A stretch of DNA of 64,000 nucleotides from Campanula takesimana (lineage: Eukaryota; Streptophyta; Magnoliopsida; Asterales; Campanulaceae): assembly GCA_026119855.1 (NCBI GenBank), contig JAOWBW010000429.1:620001-684000 (forward strand). The letters run 5' to 3'. This document shows, one piece after another, positions 21,195 to 32,272 of the stretch. Each line of letters begins with the position of its first letter. The first letter of the stretch is position 1. Both the position numbers and the translations under genes were made by a program. A model generated the notes under the pieces. The model saw only the letters and a program-made list of their open reading frames with translations, ran no database searches and was not told the origin of the DNA.

Positions 21195-22425
21195 GTCGTG
21201 ATTGGATTGCCAGCTATTCCTGAATGGAGCTTGAGCTAATTGAGCTTTTGGAATAATTCCAAATTGATATTTTGTTATGTGGATTGGATGAGGAAAAAAA
21301 ATAAAAAATTAATGACTCTTAATAAAGAATTGGGTTAGATTTTAGGGGTGTATGGCGAATAATTTCAAGTTGCAATAGCCACCATTAAGAAGGATGGTAG
21401 TATCCAAATTTGGAACTGACTTAATGGAACTCTAAAATGAATGTCTAAATTTCAAATTACGGGACATGTAAAATTCTCGATTTTTTGTATAATTTAGTGG
21501 CAAAAATCTATTTATATTAATGAAATATTCTTTTGAAACATTTTGTTTTGCAATTATGAAGAGAATAGTGAAAAAATTCAAAAAAAAAAACAAAAAATTA
21601 AGGAGAGTTATTCTAAAAAAAAGACATTCAAAAAAGACGAGAATTGCTAGAAAATGGGTATTCATTTAGGGAAAAAAGAAGTACAATATTAATTAGAAAT
21701 ATATTTAATAGTTTCCCCATCCTAATTGGTGACTTTTGCTTATAAATAAAGGAAAAAGTTTTTATTATATATTATTTGATATATGTGTGGCAAAAGAGAT
21801 TATGCCCTAAAATTAATTTGACCTCGAGTGAGTTCCAAATATATCAAACAAATCTCAACCCCACAATTTTATGTCTCAATCTGGTCCGTTACTTACAATA
21901 ATAATAATAAAATAAAGGAAAAATTGCAAAAAAAAAAAAAAAAAAAAAAAAAAACACTCAACTATTCACTTTATGTGGATTTGATCACTAAACTCATTTT
22001 TTTTAAAGCAACACATCCAACTCATTTTATTTTGTGTTTGTAGTCACTATCACTAACTCCGTCAAATATTTTTTGTTAAATGGTCATGTGCCATGCGAGC
22101 GGCTAAATTTATTGTGGTAAAATTGGAAATTCAAGACAAATTAAAATAAAACAAATAGGAAAAGAGGAAAAGGATGTGGGACGGTTGGATCTACGGGAAG
22201 AGGTGAGCTGGGGTGGGTTTCTGAAAAAATGGCAAAGATAGAAATAAAGGGTTTGTGGCTGCACATGGAAAGTTAACGGGAAAAAATTGACGAAGTTAGT
22301 GATAATGATCACGAATACGAAAAGAAAGCGAATAGGTAGGTGATTTTTTTTTGCAATTTTTCCTAAAATAAATAAAAACAAACTGTTGCGTGCAATATTT
22401 CAATCATATCTTTATATAATGCATA
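21195..22425. other. AT-rich spacer with homopolymer tracts
   Basis: It contains a long poly-A run (about 21928-21953) and several A/T runs. No gene or bounded element was recognised. Confidence 0.5.
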
Positions 22426-22659
22426 CTCCCTCTGTCCCAAACCAATGGGCATTTTTTTGTCAAACCTACTTGAACTTTGACTAACATTTTATGCTAAATA
22501 ATTTATGTCCATAAGAAATTAAAAATAGTCTAGTGTTTCTATTACTAATTTAGTAACTTTTTTTCAAATTTTTAAAGATATTAATAATTTAGCATAAAAT
22601 GTTAGTCAAAGTTCAAATTATTTGACCAAAAAGCGCCCTTTGGTATAGGAAAGAGGGAG
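22426..22659. mobile_element. Stowaway-type MITE
   Basis: It begins CTCCCTCTGTCCCAAAC, ends AAAGAGGGAG, and is flanked by TA on both sides. The two halves also share an inverted TTAGCATAAAATGTTAGTC-type block. It lies upstream of the UPF0496 gene. Confidence 0.85.
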
Positions 22660-22900
22660 TATGTATATTGATTGAGTGTATATCTATATACGGAATGGAA
22701 AGAAGAAAGAAACGTCTTCTTCACTTGCATTGCACTACACGGTGTTCCCTTTTAATTACTTCCAAGGTAACGCCACACATTGGATATAAGCAAACCTCGT
22801 CTTTTTTTCTTCAATCTCTAATAAAACCCCAATTTCATCCCCCCCCCCCCCCCCCATATATTTTCTAAACAATATAAAATCTAGCTAAATATTTATTTAT

Positions 22901-23013
22901 GTAAGTAAATTATCAAGCTCTTTAATTTGAACATTCACTCATCTCGTTATCATATAAGCTTAAGTTTCTCATTTTGAATGGAGTTATTCATATGATTGTT
23001 TCATTTTTGCAGT
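22901..23013 (+). other. Possible 5' UTR intron of the UPF0496 gene
   Basis: A donor-like GTAAGT near 22901 and a strong acceptor TCATTTTTGCAG ending at 23012 would leave an 18 bp leader before the ATG at 23031. A poly-C run (about 22839-22854) lies upstream. The donor is less certain than the acceptor. Confidence 0.4.
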
Positions 23014-23030
23014 GATTAAGTTTGCAAGGC

Positions 23031-26000
23031 ATGACAAACATGAAGATAAGGCTAAACACGCGATTCAAACAACTGCTATCATGTAACGGTATGCAATATA
23101 TGTATATGTATATATGTGTTTGTGTGTACAATTCAAAACATTAGTATTTATTTTGCGTATATATATGTGATTGATTAATTCATTTGTTTGAAATAATATC
23201 TGAAAGAATAATACCGTCTTCAATACATCAATATTAAATATAGATATGTTCCTTTTTTAGAAATAAGTTCACAGTAGTTGATGACTATGATAAGTTGAGT
23301 GTGATTTACAATTGGGGCCCAAAGATAAGTATGTGAATATAACAAGTTGGGCAGGGAAAATAGAAAAATAATAAAATTTGAACACTTTGAGAAAGAGGAC
23401 TTACCAACAGGACACTCAAAATGGAAATTAGTGGAAAGTGTTTTGGGACGGAGGGAGTATGTTTTATCAAAAATAATGTTGATAGTTGTTACTTGTTGGG
23501 GGGACATTTTGATGAATATAAACGACCATTTACAACATAATATAAAGGGCATTTCGTTAATTTTGCAAAGTAGTAATTACCCTTTTTTCCGTCCTAAAAA
23601 ATAGCCTCATTAAATTTTTAATTTTTGGTGGAACTCAACTAAATTTTGATCAAAGATTTATACAAATTTCATAATATTCATAAAAGTTAAAAATATTATT
23701 AATAGTATTGATTGTAATGCATCAATAGAACTTATCAAATAGCTGTATATAACCTCGGCCATTGTGCAATTGGATTTATGATTAATCCCAATATGATGAT
23801 TTCATTTAACTTTTAATGATTTTTGGACTATTTTTTTTTTTTTTTTTCGCAAAATGATAATCTCACTAGTCAATGAGATTTGGATTATTTCCCTTAAATG
23901 GAAGTAGTCAAATTCAGTCTTTTGGGATTTTGAGTGGGCTCGAGGCCTAAAATATTCAGGTCCAGGCCAACTGATTGGTCTTTGGGCTCTTCAATATAGT
24001 GGCCCAAACTAGTTTCAATCTTGGGTCGGACAAAACTATTAAGATGGGTCAGGTGAGAATTTGGGCCTTAGTCATATGGACTCCAATGTCATAAGTAAAA
24101 GATAAATAATAAAGTTACAAAAGATAGCTACAAAATAAGGTATCATAATTGCGTTGGTGTTTTTAATTGAAATGTGTCGGGTCCACTATCAATGTAGCCA
24201 ATGAAATATCGTCACCACATCTGTATCCTTCATTTTGTACACTTCTTTTGTAATTGTGTAAAACTCCCTCTATCCCAAGTTGAAGAAATTACCCCCCTCC
24301 TCCCATAACAAATTATTCGTTTTACCATTTCTCGGGTATCTCAATGAAAATTACCAATTTCCCAATAAATAATTCTTTTTTCTTTCTTCGAAAATGATCT
24401 TCACACTTTTTCGCCATTACTAAAAAGAAAAAAAAAACGAACTTTGAGCAATAATTTAAGTTGATTTAATTATCCAAATGAAAATGTAAAACTTGTTATT
24501 GATAGTATTATTGATGGTGTATCAATTTTAAAAATTATATTTTCATTAGTATAATTAAATTAACTTAAAATTATTGTTCAAAGTTTTTTTTTTTTTTTTT
24601 TGTAGTAACCGCGAAAAATTATAAAGATCGTTTTGGGACGGAAGGAGTAATATATAATATTTATTAATTAATTAATTAATAGGAGGAGTATACTGGTAAC
24701 TATTTATTTTTTCCATTAACAAGTAGATATATAATCAATGTTCAATTTTATTAGACTAAAGGAAGTAGGAGAGTAAACTCACAATAAATAGTTGGTAGTT
24801 GCGAAAAGTAAAAGAAACAGCTTGCAAGTGGTCTATCCAAGTTTTTTAAACCCACGTGTGATGGGGCCACCCTTCCTCTCAAATGTGTTACTCCCTCTGT
24901 ACCTAAATGAGTGTCCAAATTTCATTTTAAGAGACACTGAAAATCACAACTTTTTGAACAATTTGGTAACAACGATTCATATATAATCTTGTAATCTCCT
25001 TTCCAAACATTTAGTTTTGCACGTATAAAGAAACCGGTGAAAAAAAATTCGAAAAAAAAAAACGTTTAGGGAGAAAGTTATGTTCAAAAAAGACACTCAT
25101 TTATGGACAAATATTTCTTGAAAATGGACACTCATTTAGAGACAGAGGGAGTATTTCCATTGTTGTCCAATGTCCATGCCTAACAAATTCGAACCATAGC
25201 CACTGTATTGTACGGTTCATGTAACTTTTGTTATTAACGTTAAAGATTCAAATTTAGCTGAATCCACTTACATTTTTATTTTATTTTTTATAGTATTTTA
25301 GACAACTATATTTTCAACGCAATGTTTATTTATATTTTGTTGTTTCCTTAACCTTATAGATAGATTGATCATTATACGGGTTATTCACAAATTTTGATAC
25401 AATCTAAAATAACAATCATTCTTCACTATTGCAGTTACTCGTCCAGAAAGTCCAACAAGTTCAGTTGACCTAGATCTCCGAGAAGAATACGCCAATGCAT
25501 TCAGAACCGAATCATACGTTGATTTTTGGACTCGTGTCCTTTCGTTAACCGATGTCCGAAATTCAAACACGTGTAAAACCTTAAGCTCAACCACAGCGGC
25601 TCGGCTCCCTTCTTATCGGCTTTTCGCAGAACACCTTCTTGAACCGGACCAACCCACAGTTACCCAAGTCCTAACTTTAGCCTCTAACACTCAAGCCAAC
25701 CATACTCTTTTCACTGATTATTTTTCAGAAACTGCAAATGCTTCTATTGTTTGTGGATCTTTATTGAAAGATATTGACCGTGTTCGGGTCAACTATCGCT
25801 CCCTTAAAACGACACTTAAATCATTAGAAATCGTTGACTTTTCCCAAGCCAACCACTTGCCCGTGATACTGACCCGATTAACTGATTTTTCCAACTCTTC
25901 TAACCCGTTTATAACCTCGCATTCGTCTTCTCATCGGCTTCAAGCCGTTCAAGTAGGTTGTTTTGACTTGCTCAAACGGCTTGAGCTTAGACGCGACAAG

Positions 26001-26501
26001 GCTCAAGCTAAGCTTCGGTTGATAACTAGGCTGAAACTTGGCTCAGCCGTTTCTCTTGTGGCTTTAACCATCACATTAACTGTGATTATAGTGACTCATG
26101 CTTTAGCCGCGCTGGTGGCTGCCCCGGGTATTATAGTGGCTTCAGTGGAGCTTGTTACTAGCAAGAAGTTAGCTAAGCTTTCGGCTCAGCTCGATGTAGC
26201 AGCCAAAGGAACTTATATACTGAGCAGGGACTTGGACACGATAAGCCGGTTAGTAGCTCGGCTTGGTGATGAGCTGGAGTATATGAGAAGTACAGCTAGG
26301 TTTTGGCTGAGAAGAGGAAATGATAAGGCTCAAGCCGTTGCGGAAGTGGCTCGGCACCTGAAGAAAAACGACTCGAGCTTTAGCCAACAGCTAGATGAGC
26401 TGGAGGAGCATCTATATTTGTGCTTCATGACCATTAATAGGTCTAGAAACCTTGTGGTCAACGAGATAACAGGTCCTGGTCAACCTCTCCAAACTTGTTG
26501 A
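23031..26501 (+). CDS. UPF0496 membrane protein, two exons (374 aa)
   Basis: Exons are 23031-23088 and 25435-26501. Exon 1 encodes 19 residues and ends in AAC G before GTATGC; exon 2 follows TTCACTATTGCAG, and the join keeps the frame (phase 1). UPF0496 is a plant family related to At14a-like and BPS-like proteins, of poorly known function. Visible marks are EEYANAFRTESYVDFW near the N terminus and long amphipathic helices. A hydrophobic hairpin (about residues 222-259: SAVSLVALTITLTVIIV, then ALAALVAAPGIIVA) likely spans or enters a membrane, and a C-terminal coiled region follows. The intron is 2.35 kb and contains at least two Stowaway MITEs and a fragment of another MITE family. The exons themselves are intact. 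Confidence 0.88.
24107..24256. mobile_element. MITE, TTGGTGTTTTTAATT family (copy 1), in UPF0496 intron
   Basis: It has a core GTTGGTGTTTTTAATTG, then TGTCGGGTCCACTATCAATG, then AATGAAATATCGTCACC. It is edged by AAAGTTACAAAAGATAG and TTCTTTTGTAATT, which are roughly inverted. Other copies or parts occur at 29938-30010, 38125-38430, 59092-59257 and 59727-59872. Confidence 0.7.
24264..24647. mobile_element. Stowaway-type MITE in UPF0496 intron
   Basis: It begins CTCCCTCTATCCCAAG and ends TTTTGGGACGGAAGGAG. Long imperfect inverted halves share AACTTTGAGCAATAATTT-type sequence. Confidence 0.8.
24891..25151. mobile_element. Stowaway-type MITE in UPF0496 intron
   Basis: It begins CTCCCTCTGTACCTAAATGA and ends TTTAGAGACAGAGGGAG, with TA on both sides. 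The halves are extended inverted repeats. Confidence 0.85.
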
Positions 26502-26646
26502 CCTGCCTAATGTTTCATGGGCATCAAATGACCACCTTTAGCCTTGTCATGTGCTACATGTATATATTGTATCTATATATTAGATGTTGTAATCTTTTGG
26601 AAGGATTAATGTTTTAGTGTGAATAGTTCAATAATTTGATCGTTTA

Positions 26647-26893
26647 GGGCTCGTTTGGTAGCCTGATTAGAGCTGAATATGATTATTAGCCCAATAATCT
26701 TGGTGTTTGGTAGACTAAATGCACTCCGATTATTAATCCTAGGTACAACTCAAATAAGCTTCTTATCCAATCTTATCCCCTCTAACCCCCTTCATATTTA
26801 CCCATAAAAAGGGTGGTGTAATTAATCCCCCGATTAATAATCGTTCGACTATTAATACGGGCTAATCTTATCATCAAGTTACCAAACGAGCCC
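26647..26893. mobile_element. Tourist-type (PIF/Harbinger) MITE
   Basis: The terminal repeats are GGGCTCGTTTGGTA and TACCAAACGAGCCC, flanked by the 3 bp duplication TTA (26644-26646 and 26894-26896). It is 247 bp long and lies about 145 bp downstream of the UPF0496 stop, possibly within its 3' UTR. Confidence 0.9.
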
Positions 26894-26896
26894 TTA

Positions 26897-27904
26897 GTGA
26901 ATAGGATTAATTAGTCCACATGTGTTTTTTTTTCTTTTCATTAATTCAAATTAGTCTTCTTATTTTACTGTAATACTCCTACAAAATACTCATTTGGTTT
27001 CTATCAATAATGATTAGTCTTTCCATGACATGTTTTTTTTACCTAATTGTAACAATTTCTATCATTTTTTCAATGTATGGGTTAAACACCAGGGGAAAAG
27101 TAGATATATTTTGTAACACTTTTTTGTGCACCGTATTATTTATCATAAGTGATTCAACGATTATAAATTATTTGACTTAACGTCATAATAATATTATGTA
27201 TTAATACTAGTTAGTTAATTAATTAATCACTAATGGTAATGCCGCCCGGATCATATTGTTGGAGATTAGAAACATGTTGAAGTGTTTGGGAGCAATTTAA
27301 TACGACCAAGTTTTTAGCTTTCGGTAGATCATTAAGCCGGCTGCTTGATTTACAAATATATCACCCGGTCGATCATGCCGTCTTACTTGCTTTGTGTGGC
27401 TGAGATTGAATCTGTAAATCGTAAATCTGTGAGTCCTATCGAGCTCAAAGACATCTCGTCCACCGAGCACAAAAATTGAGGGAGTTCATGTTAATGGTGT
27501 GAAGGCTGTGAAGCAAACTTGGGTGGTGTAGAAAATCCAATTCCGTTTGTAAGTAGTAGCAATTCATTGTGAACCGACCAGCTCCTCCTTTATTACAGTT
27601 ATGACTTTGAGGTACAATACAACCAAAATCTATCACTGCCCAACTAATTTTATTTAGTGGTGAATTCATGGGAATAAAAGCATATATAGTGAGTCACAAT
27701 TTAGTCTAAGTAAACTACTAGTCATTGTGAACCAAATGTTTCTCCAGGTAAGGTAAATTCTTACGAGAAATAATGAAAAACATCAACAGCTTGTTGCTTT
27801 ATAGAATTGTACTTTTAACAAAGGTACAAACAAATTGTTCAAAAAAGAGGAAAATGTACAAACAAGGGTGATATGAACATAAAAAGTGCAAACTCATAAT
27901 AATT
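26897..27904. other. Spacer, no gene recognised
   Basis: This is AT-rich sequence between the Tourist element and the SINE. The 74-codon minus-strand frame at 27445-27669 has no recognisable features. Confidence 0.5.
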
Positions 27905-28196
27905 GTACCCGGGTGTGTGGGGTAAGGCTTTCACTTAGGTGGAGGTCTCAGGTTCGACTCCCTCTGAGGACCAAGTGGAGAGACCACCACACCAGATGGT
28001 GCGGGACGCTATGAGAGATTTCTGAAGACGCAGTTCAATTCGTTGTAATAGATTCTAACGTGGTGAAACTCAAATAAGGAATCGTGCTAGACTAGGCAAT
28101 AGATCTGTAATAGACTTAATAGGAATTTGTAACACGATGGCAATTGCCTAGAATGAATTAAATGTAAAATAAAAATAAAAAAAATAAAAAAACCCA
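27905..28196 (+). mobile_element. tRNA-derived SINE
   Basis: A pol III B box GGTTCGACTCC (27951-27961) and an A-box-like AAGGCTTTCACTTAGGTGG upstream show the tRNA-like head. The unit runs about 290 bp and ends in an A-rich tail (AAAATAAAAATAAAAAAA). A target duplication was not found with confidence. Confidence 0.72.
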
Positions 28197-28390
28197 TTTT
28201 TTCCAAAAAAAAATATAAAGATGGAGGAAAATAAGTGAGTGTGGGAAGAGGGTCATCTTAACTCTTTACTAACTTCCACCAAGACTTAACAGCAGCAAAC
28301 AAAAGAGTGTAATTAATGGATTTCAACTACACTTCCATGCATATCATAAATGCCCACCCCCCCTAAAATCAATTCCTACTAGTACCACCC

Positions 28391-28400
28391 TTTATATAAC
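28391..28400 (+). promoter_or_regulatory. TATA box of the DCR-like gene
   Basis: TTTATATAAC lies about 95 bp before the ATG, a normal distance for a plant core promoter, and is followed by a CA/CT-rich leader. Confidence 0.55.
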
Positions 28401-28487
28401 AACATCTTCTCCACACCACTAAACCAACAACCCCCTCTCATTTTCATTAATTTCACCCCATTTCTTTCACTTCCTTCACTCAAATCC

Positions 28488-31177
28488 ATGGCAAACAATC
28501 ACCAAGAAATCACCAAGGAGGAGAATAAAGGTTTGAAGGTCAAAGTCCTAAGCACAACCCATGTCAAGCCCAAGAAGCCACTAGGCAGAAAAGAGTGCCA
28601 ATTGGTCACATTTGACCTTCCTTATGTAGCCTTTTACTACAACCAAAAACTCTTGATCTACAAAGGGTCAAATTCTGATGAGTTTGATGGGATTGTGGAG
28701 AAACTGAAAGACGGGTTAGGGGTAGTTTTAGAAGAATTTTATCAGTTGGCGGGGAAATTGGGGAAAGATGATGATGGGGTGTTTAAGGTGGTGTATGATG
28801 ATGATATGGATGGGGTGGAGGTGGTGGCTGCGGCGGCGGAAGAGGTGGCGACCGGCGATCTGATGGATGAGGAAGGGACTATTAAGTTGAAGGAGTTGGT
28901 GCCTTACAATGGTGTTCTGAATGTTGAGGGGCTTCACCGCCCACTTTTGGCAGTGCAGGTATAATTATAATCTTAGTCCACTTTACTTTTGTTTCGGTTA
29001 TACTACTACTTGGGTTTGATTTAATGGTGTTTTAATTTTACTAGTTTGTCTCATTTTAAGTGGCATTTAGGACTTGCTTTAATTTTGGGTGGTGTTATGC
29101 ATACCCGTAAAATCAATGAATACACATGTATTACTCCCTCCGGACTCAATTATAAGCAACAAAAGTGGGTTTTTTTTTTTACCTAAATATAAGCAACTCT
29201 AAGGGATTTCAAAACTATTTAATACTCTCTTACCAAAACTGCCCCTATTTAATTATTCATTTTCAAATACAAGTGCACATTTATTACACATTTAATATGA
29301 GGATATATTAGTAATTTTAACATGTTTTTATTATAAAATCAAGACAATTAACTAACTTAACTACTTTCTTAATATGTGTGATTTTAGTTATTTTTGCTTA
29401 TATTTGAGACAGGAGGGAGTATGTATTATACCATGCTATACCATTTAAAATTTCAAGCATACTTACGGGTGTATTCATTAATTTCACGATAACAACATCC
29501 TTAATTTTAATTTGATTTTCAATTTAAGTGCATTGAACCAAGTGGACCCCACATAATGCCAGTATCAATAAATAACGACCGATCAAATGCATCCCATCTA
29601 CCTACATAAATATGAATATGATCCAAATAAATGATAAATGGTCTATATTGACATTTATATCTAAAAGGTAGACTCTCTGCATCTCCTTTTGGCATGTTAC
29701 AATTTTACAATGAATAATACTCCCTCCGTTCTATGATATACTCCCTTCGTCACATCCGTCCCAAAATTATCTTCTCATTTCATTTGCCATTTTTCAGTGT
29801 CCCAAAAAGTTATTTCCATTTTTACAATTTAGGCTTAAATGTGCATACACACAACATGACTAGTGAAGCAAGTGTTCACACCCTTAAAAAAGTTTGAATA
29901 GTCAAACGTGAAGATCATTTTGGGACGGAAGGAGTATGACGTTATTGGTGTTTTTAATTTGAGTGTGGCGGGTCCATTTTCTATTTAACCAATAAAATAT
30001 CATCAACTTAGGATTTTCATTCCCGATCAACAAATAATAAATTGGTCACTTATTTTTGACTGAGGACCATACCACTTTGTATACCATACAGAGTACATTA
30101 CACTACAATAAAAGTGATCTGATGGCTCACAATTATTAAGATTAACATCGGTGATGTCATCCAAACATGTAAAGTGTGATATCAATTGTGGTACAGGGAA
30201 TAGTACAGTTGGGAGGATTTGTATATTTCCATATGTTGTCAAATACAAATACTTATCTCACTTAAATTTTGTTATTACCAATAAAAATATTACAGGTGAC
30301 CAAGCTTAAGGATGGTCTTGTACTGGGCTGTGCATTCAATCACGCCATACTTGACGGTACTTCAACTTGGCATTTCATGAGCTCATGGGCCCAAATCTGC
30401 AGCGGATCCGCTACCATTTCGGTCCAGCCATTCCTGGACCGCACCAAGGCCCGTAACACACGTGTCAAGCTCGATCTCACTCCACCTTCCGACGTGCCGC
30501 CCAACGGCACCGTCGCAACCAAGACGGAGCCGCAACTGAGAGAGAAGATATTCCGTTTCTCCGAATCAGACGTTGACCAAATCAAGTCAAAGGTCAATGC
30601 CAACATACCGGAGGGTTCCAAGCCGTTCTCGACCTTCCAGTCCCTCTCCACGCATGTGTGGCACGCCGTCACCCGTGCCCGTCAGCTCAAGCCGGAAGAC
30701 TACACCGTCTTCACCGTCTTTGCTGATTGCCGGAAGAGGGTGGACCCACCAATGCCTGATACCTACTTCGGCAACCTGATTCAGGCCATTTTCACGGTGA
30801 CGGCAGCCGGGTTGCTGCTGGCGAACCCACCGGAGTTTGCGGCAACTATGATTCAAAAAGCAATTGAAATGCACGATTCCAAAGCGATTGATAAGAGGAA
30901 TACAGAGTGGGAGAGCAACCCAATAATTTTCCAGTACAAGGATGCCGGAGTTAACTGTGTCGCTGTTGGCAGCTCGCCTAGGTTCAAGGTGTATGAGGTG
31001 GATTTTGGGTGGGGAAAACCCGAGAGTGTTCGGAGCGGGTCGAACAACAGATTTGATGGGATGGTTTATCTGTACCAAGGAAAAAGTGGAGGGAGGAGCA
31101 TTGATGTGGAGATAAGCTTGGAGGGTAACGCCATGGAAAACCTTGAGAAGGATAAGGAATTCTTATTGGAGGCTTGA
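28488..31177 (+). CDS. DCR: BAHD acyltransferase, DCR-like (450 aa, two exons)
   Basis: BAHD enzymes move acyl groups from acyl-CoA to alcohols or amines in the cytosol. DCR (DEFECTIVE IN CUTICULAR RIDGES) acts in cutin polyester assembly, probably on hydroxylated fatty acyl monomers. Exons are 28488-28958 (157 aa) and 30296-31177 (293 aa). The junction is CAG|GT and TTACAG|GTG, in frame. The catalytic HxxxD reads HAILD (residues 173-177), with the structural DFGWG at 393-397. The near-identical run of LGRKECQLVTFDLPY, DGTSTWHFMSSWA, FTVFADCRKRVDPP and DAGVNCVAVGSSPRF is the pattern of DCR rather than HCT, spermidine or alcohol acyltransferases. The length is normal and no defect is seen. The intron holds two Stowaways and a MITE fragment. 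The gene converges on TATB, 1.1 kb away. Confidence 0.92.
29134..29419. mobile_element. Stowaway-type MITE in the DCR intron
   Basis: It begins CTCCCTCCGGACTCAATTAT and ends TTGAGACAGGAGGGAG, with TA at both edges. Confidence 0.85.
29741..29934. mobile_element. Stowaway-type MITE in the DCR intron, beside a truncated one
   Basis: It begins CTCCCTTCGTCACATCCGTC and ends TTTTGGGACGGAAGGAG, flanked by TA. A second Stowaway left end (CTCCCTCCGTTC at 29720) lies 21 bp before it, without its own right end. Confidence 0.8.
29938..30010. repeat. Core fragment of the TTGGTGTTTTTAATT MITE family in the DCR intron
   Basis: ATTGGTGTTTTTAATTTGAG, then TGGCGGGTCCA and CCAATAAAATATCATCA, match the core of the family defined at 24107-24256. 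The ends are not present. Confidence 0.65.
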
Positions 31178-31349
31178 TTTTTCAGTAATTAAGAGTGTTT
31201 GAATATAGGATTTGTTGTTAATTATATTGGGTGTTTGCCTGAACACCTATCTATGTTCTCTTTGTATTTCTTGTTCCTTGTCTTTGTTAAACTCGTTTAA
31301 GGTTTATGCATTATTTGGATTATTCTCAGATTATGGCACCCAATATTTT

Positions 31350-31855
31350 CTTCATAATCCCACTTAGGGTCCTCAACTATAATACATCTCACTTAGGATC
31401 ATATACAAACATCTTTTCCCACATAAGGTCCACGACTTAACCGAACGATTAAAATCTAATGAACTTACATGTCTCCCTCGCATGTCCAATATTGTGGGGG
31501 CAAAAATCCTTCAAACTTGTTTTATCTTGTGTGTCCTACTCACTTTAGTACTTAACGCATCCGTAAAATATGTACTAAGATGTTGGGGGGCATAAAAGTG
31601 AATATCTCTTTCACAAGGAGTGACAGCGAGCATCAAAGTTTAAATGGTTTGTTTAGGGTACTCGAGAGTTGGGATGAAATAAGTTTTGGGATGGCTAAAA
31701 GGCCCTAGATTATGGACATATTAGGGACACATAATGAGTTCCGTTTAAGTTTAAATGGTTTGTTATGTGTACGACTTTATCTGGAACAAAATATTTGTTC
31801 AAGACCCTAAAAGTGGAATGTATTATAGTCTGGAATTCTAAGTGAGATTGTAATG
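31350..31855. mobile_element. Foldback element with long imperfect inverted ends
   Basis: The left part (CCCACTTAGGGTCCTCAACT, then ATAATACATCTCACTTAGG) reappears inverted near 31800-31850 (ACCCTAAAAGTGG, ATGTATTATAGTC, CTAAGTGAGATTG). The interior is non-coding. The class is unclear and boundaries are approximate. The rest of 31178-32272 holds only the DCR 3' region and AT-rich spacer. Confidence 0.55.
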
Positions 31856-32272
31856 AAAGATTTGGGTACTAAAATGCTGCATGTCATAAGAAACTAAATG
31901 ATCAACCATGGTAACCTAAGGACTTTTTTATATAAGGATGCTCGACCGAATAATGTTGCCACGGCAAGATGTGCACTATCCATTTTCTTTCACTAGGAGT
32001 CACAGCGAGTAACAAAGTTTATTAATTTACAGATTTACCTACTTTAAATAAATCTTTGGCTGGTGAAATACTTGCCTCTATCACTTTCTCTTTTAATAAT
32101 AATAAAAAAATTATACAGTATCCTACAACATGCACAGGAAACAGGGTTGATTTTGTCATGGCAAAACTCATGCACAGTTAAAGTACCCAGAAAAGGGCAG
32201 TACCTGACACTCCAGAAATGCAATTGTTAAACTTTCCTTTCTTCTCATCTTTTACTTCGACAAACTCTTTTT

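Noticed and set aside
30340..31078. Antisense ORFs of up to 163 codons over the DCR second exon
   Set aside because: They are shadows of a GC-rich, well-conserved coding exon on the plus strand.
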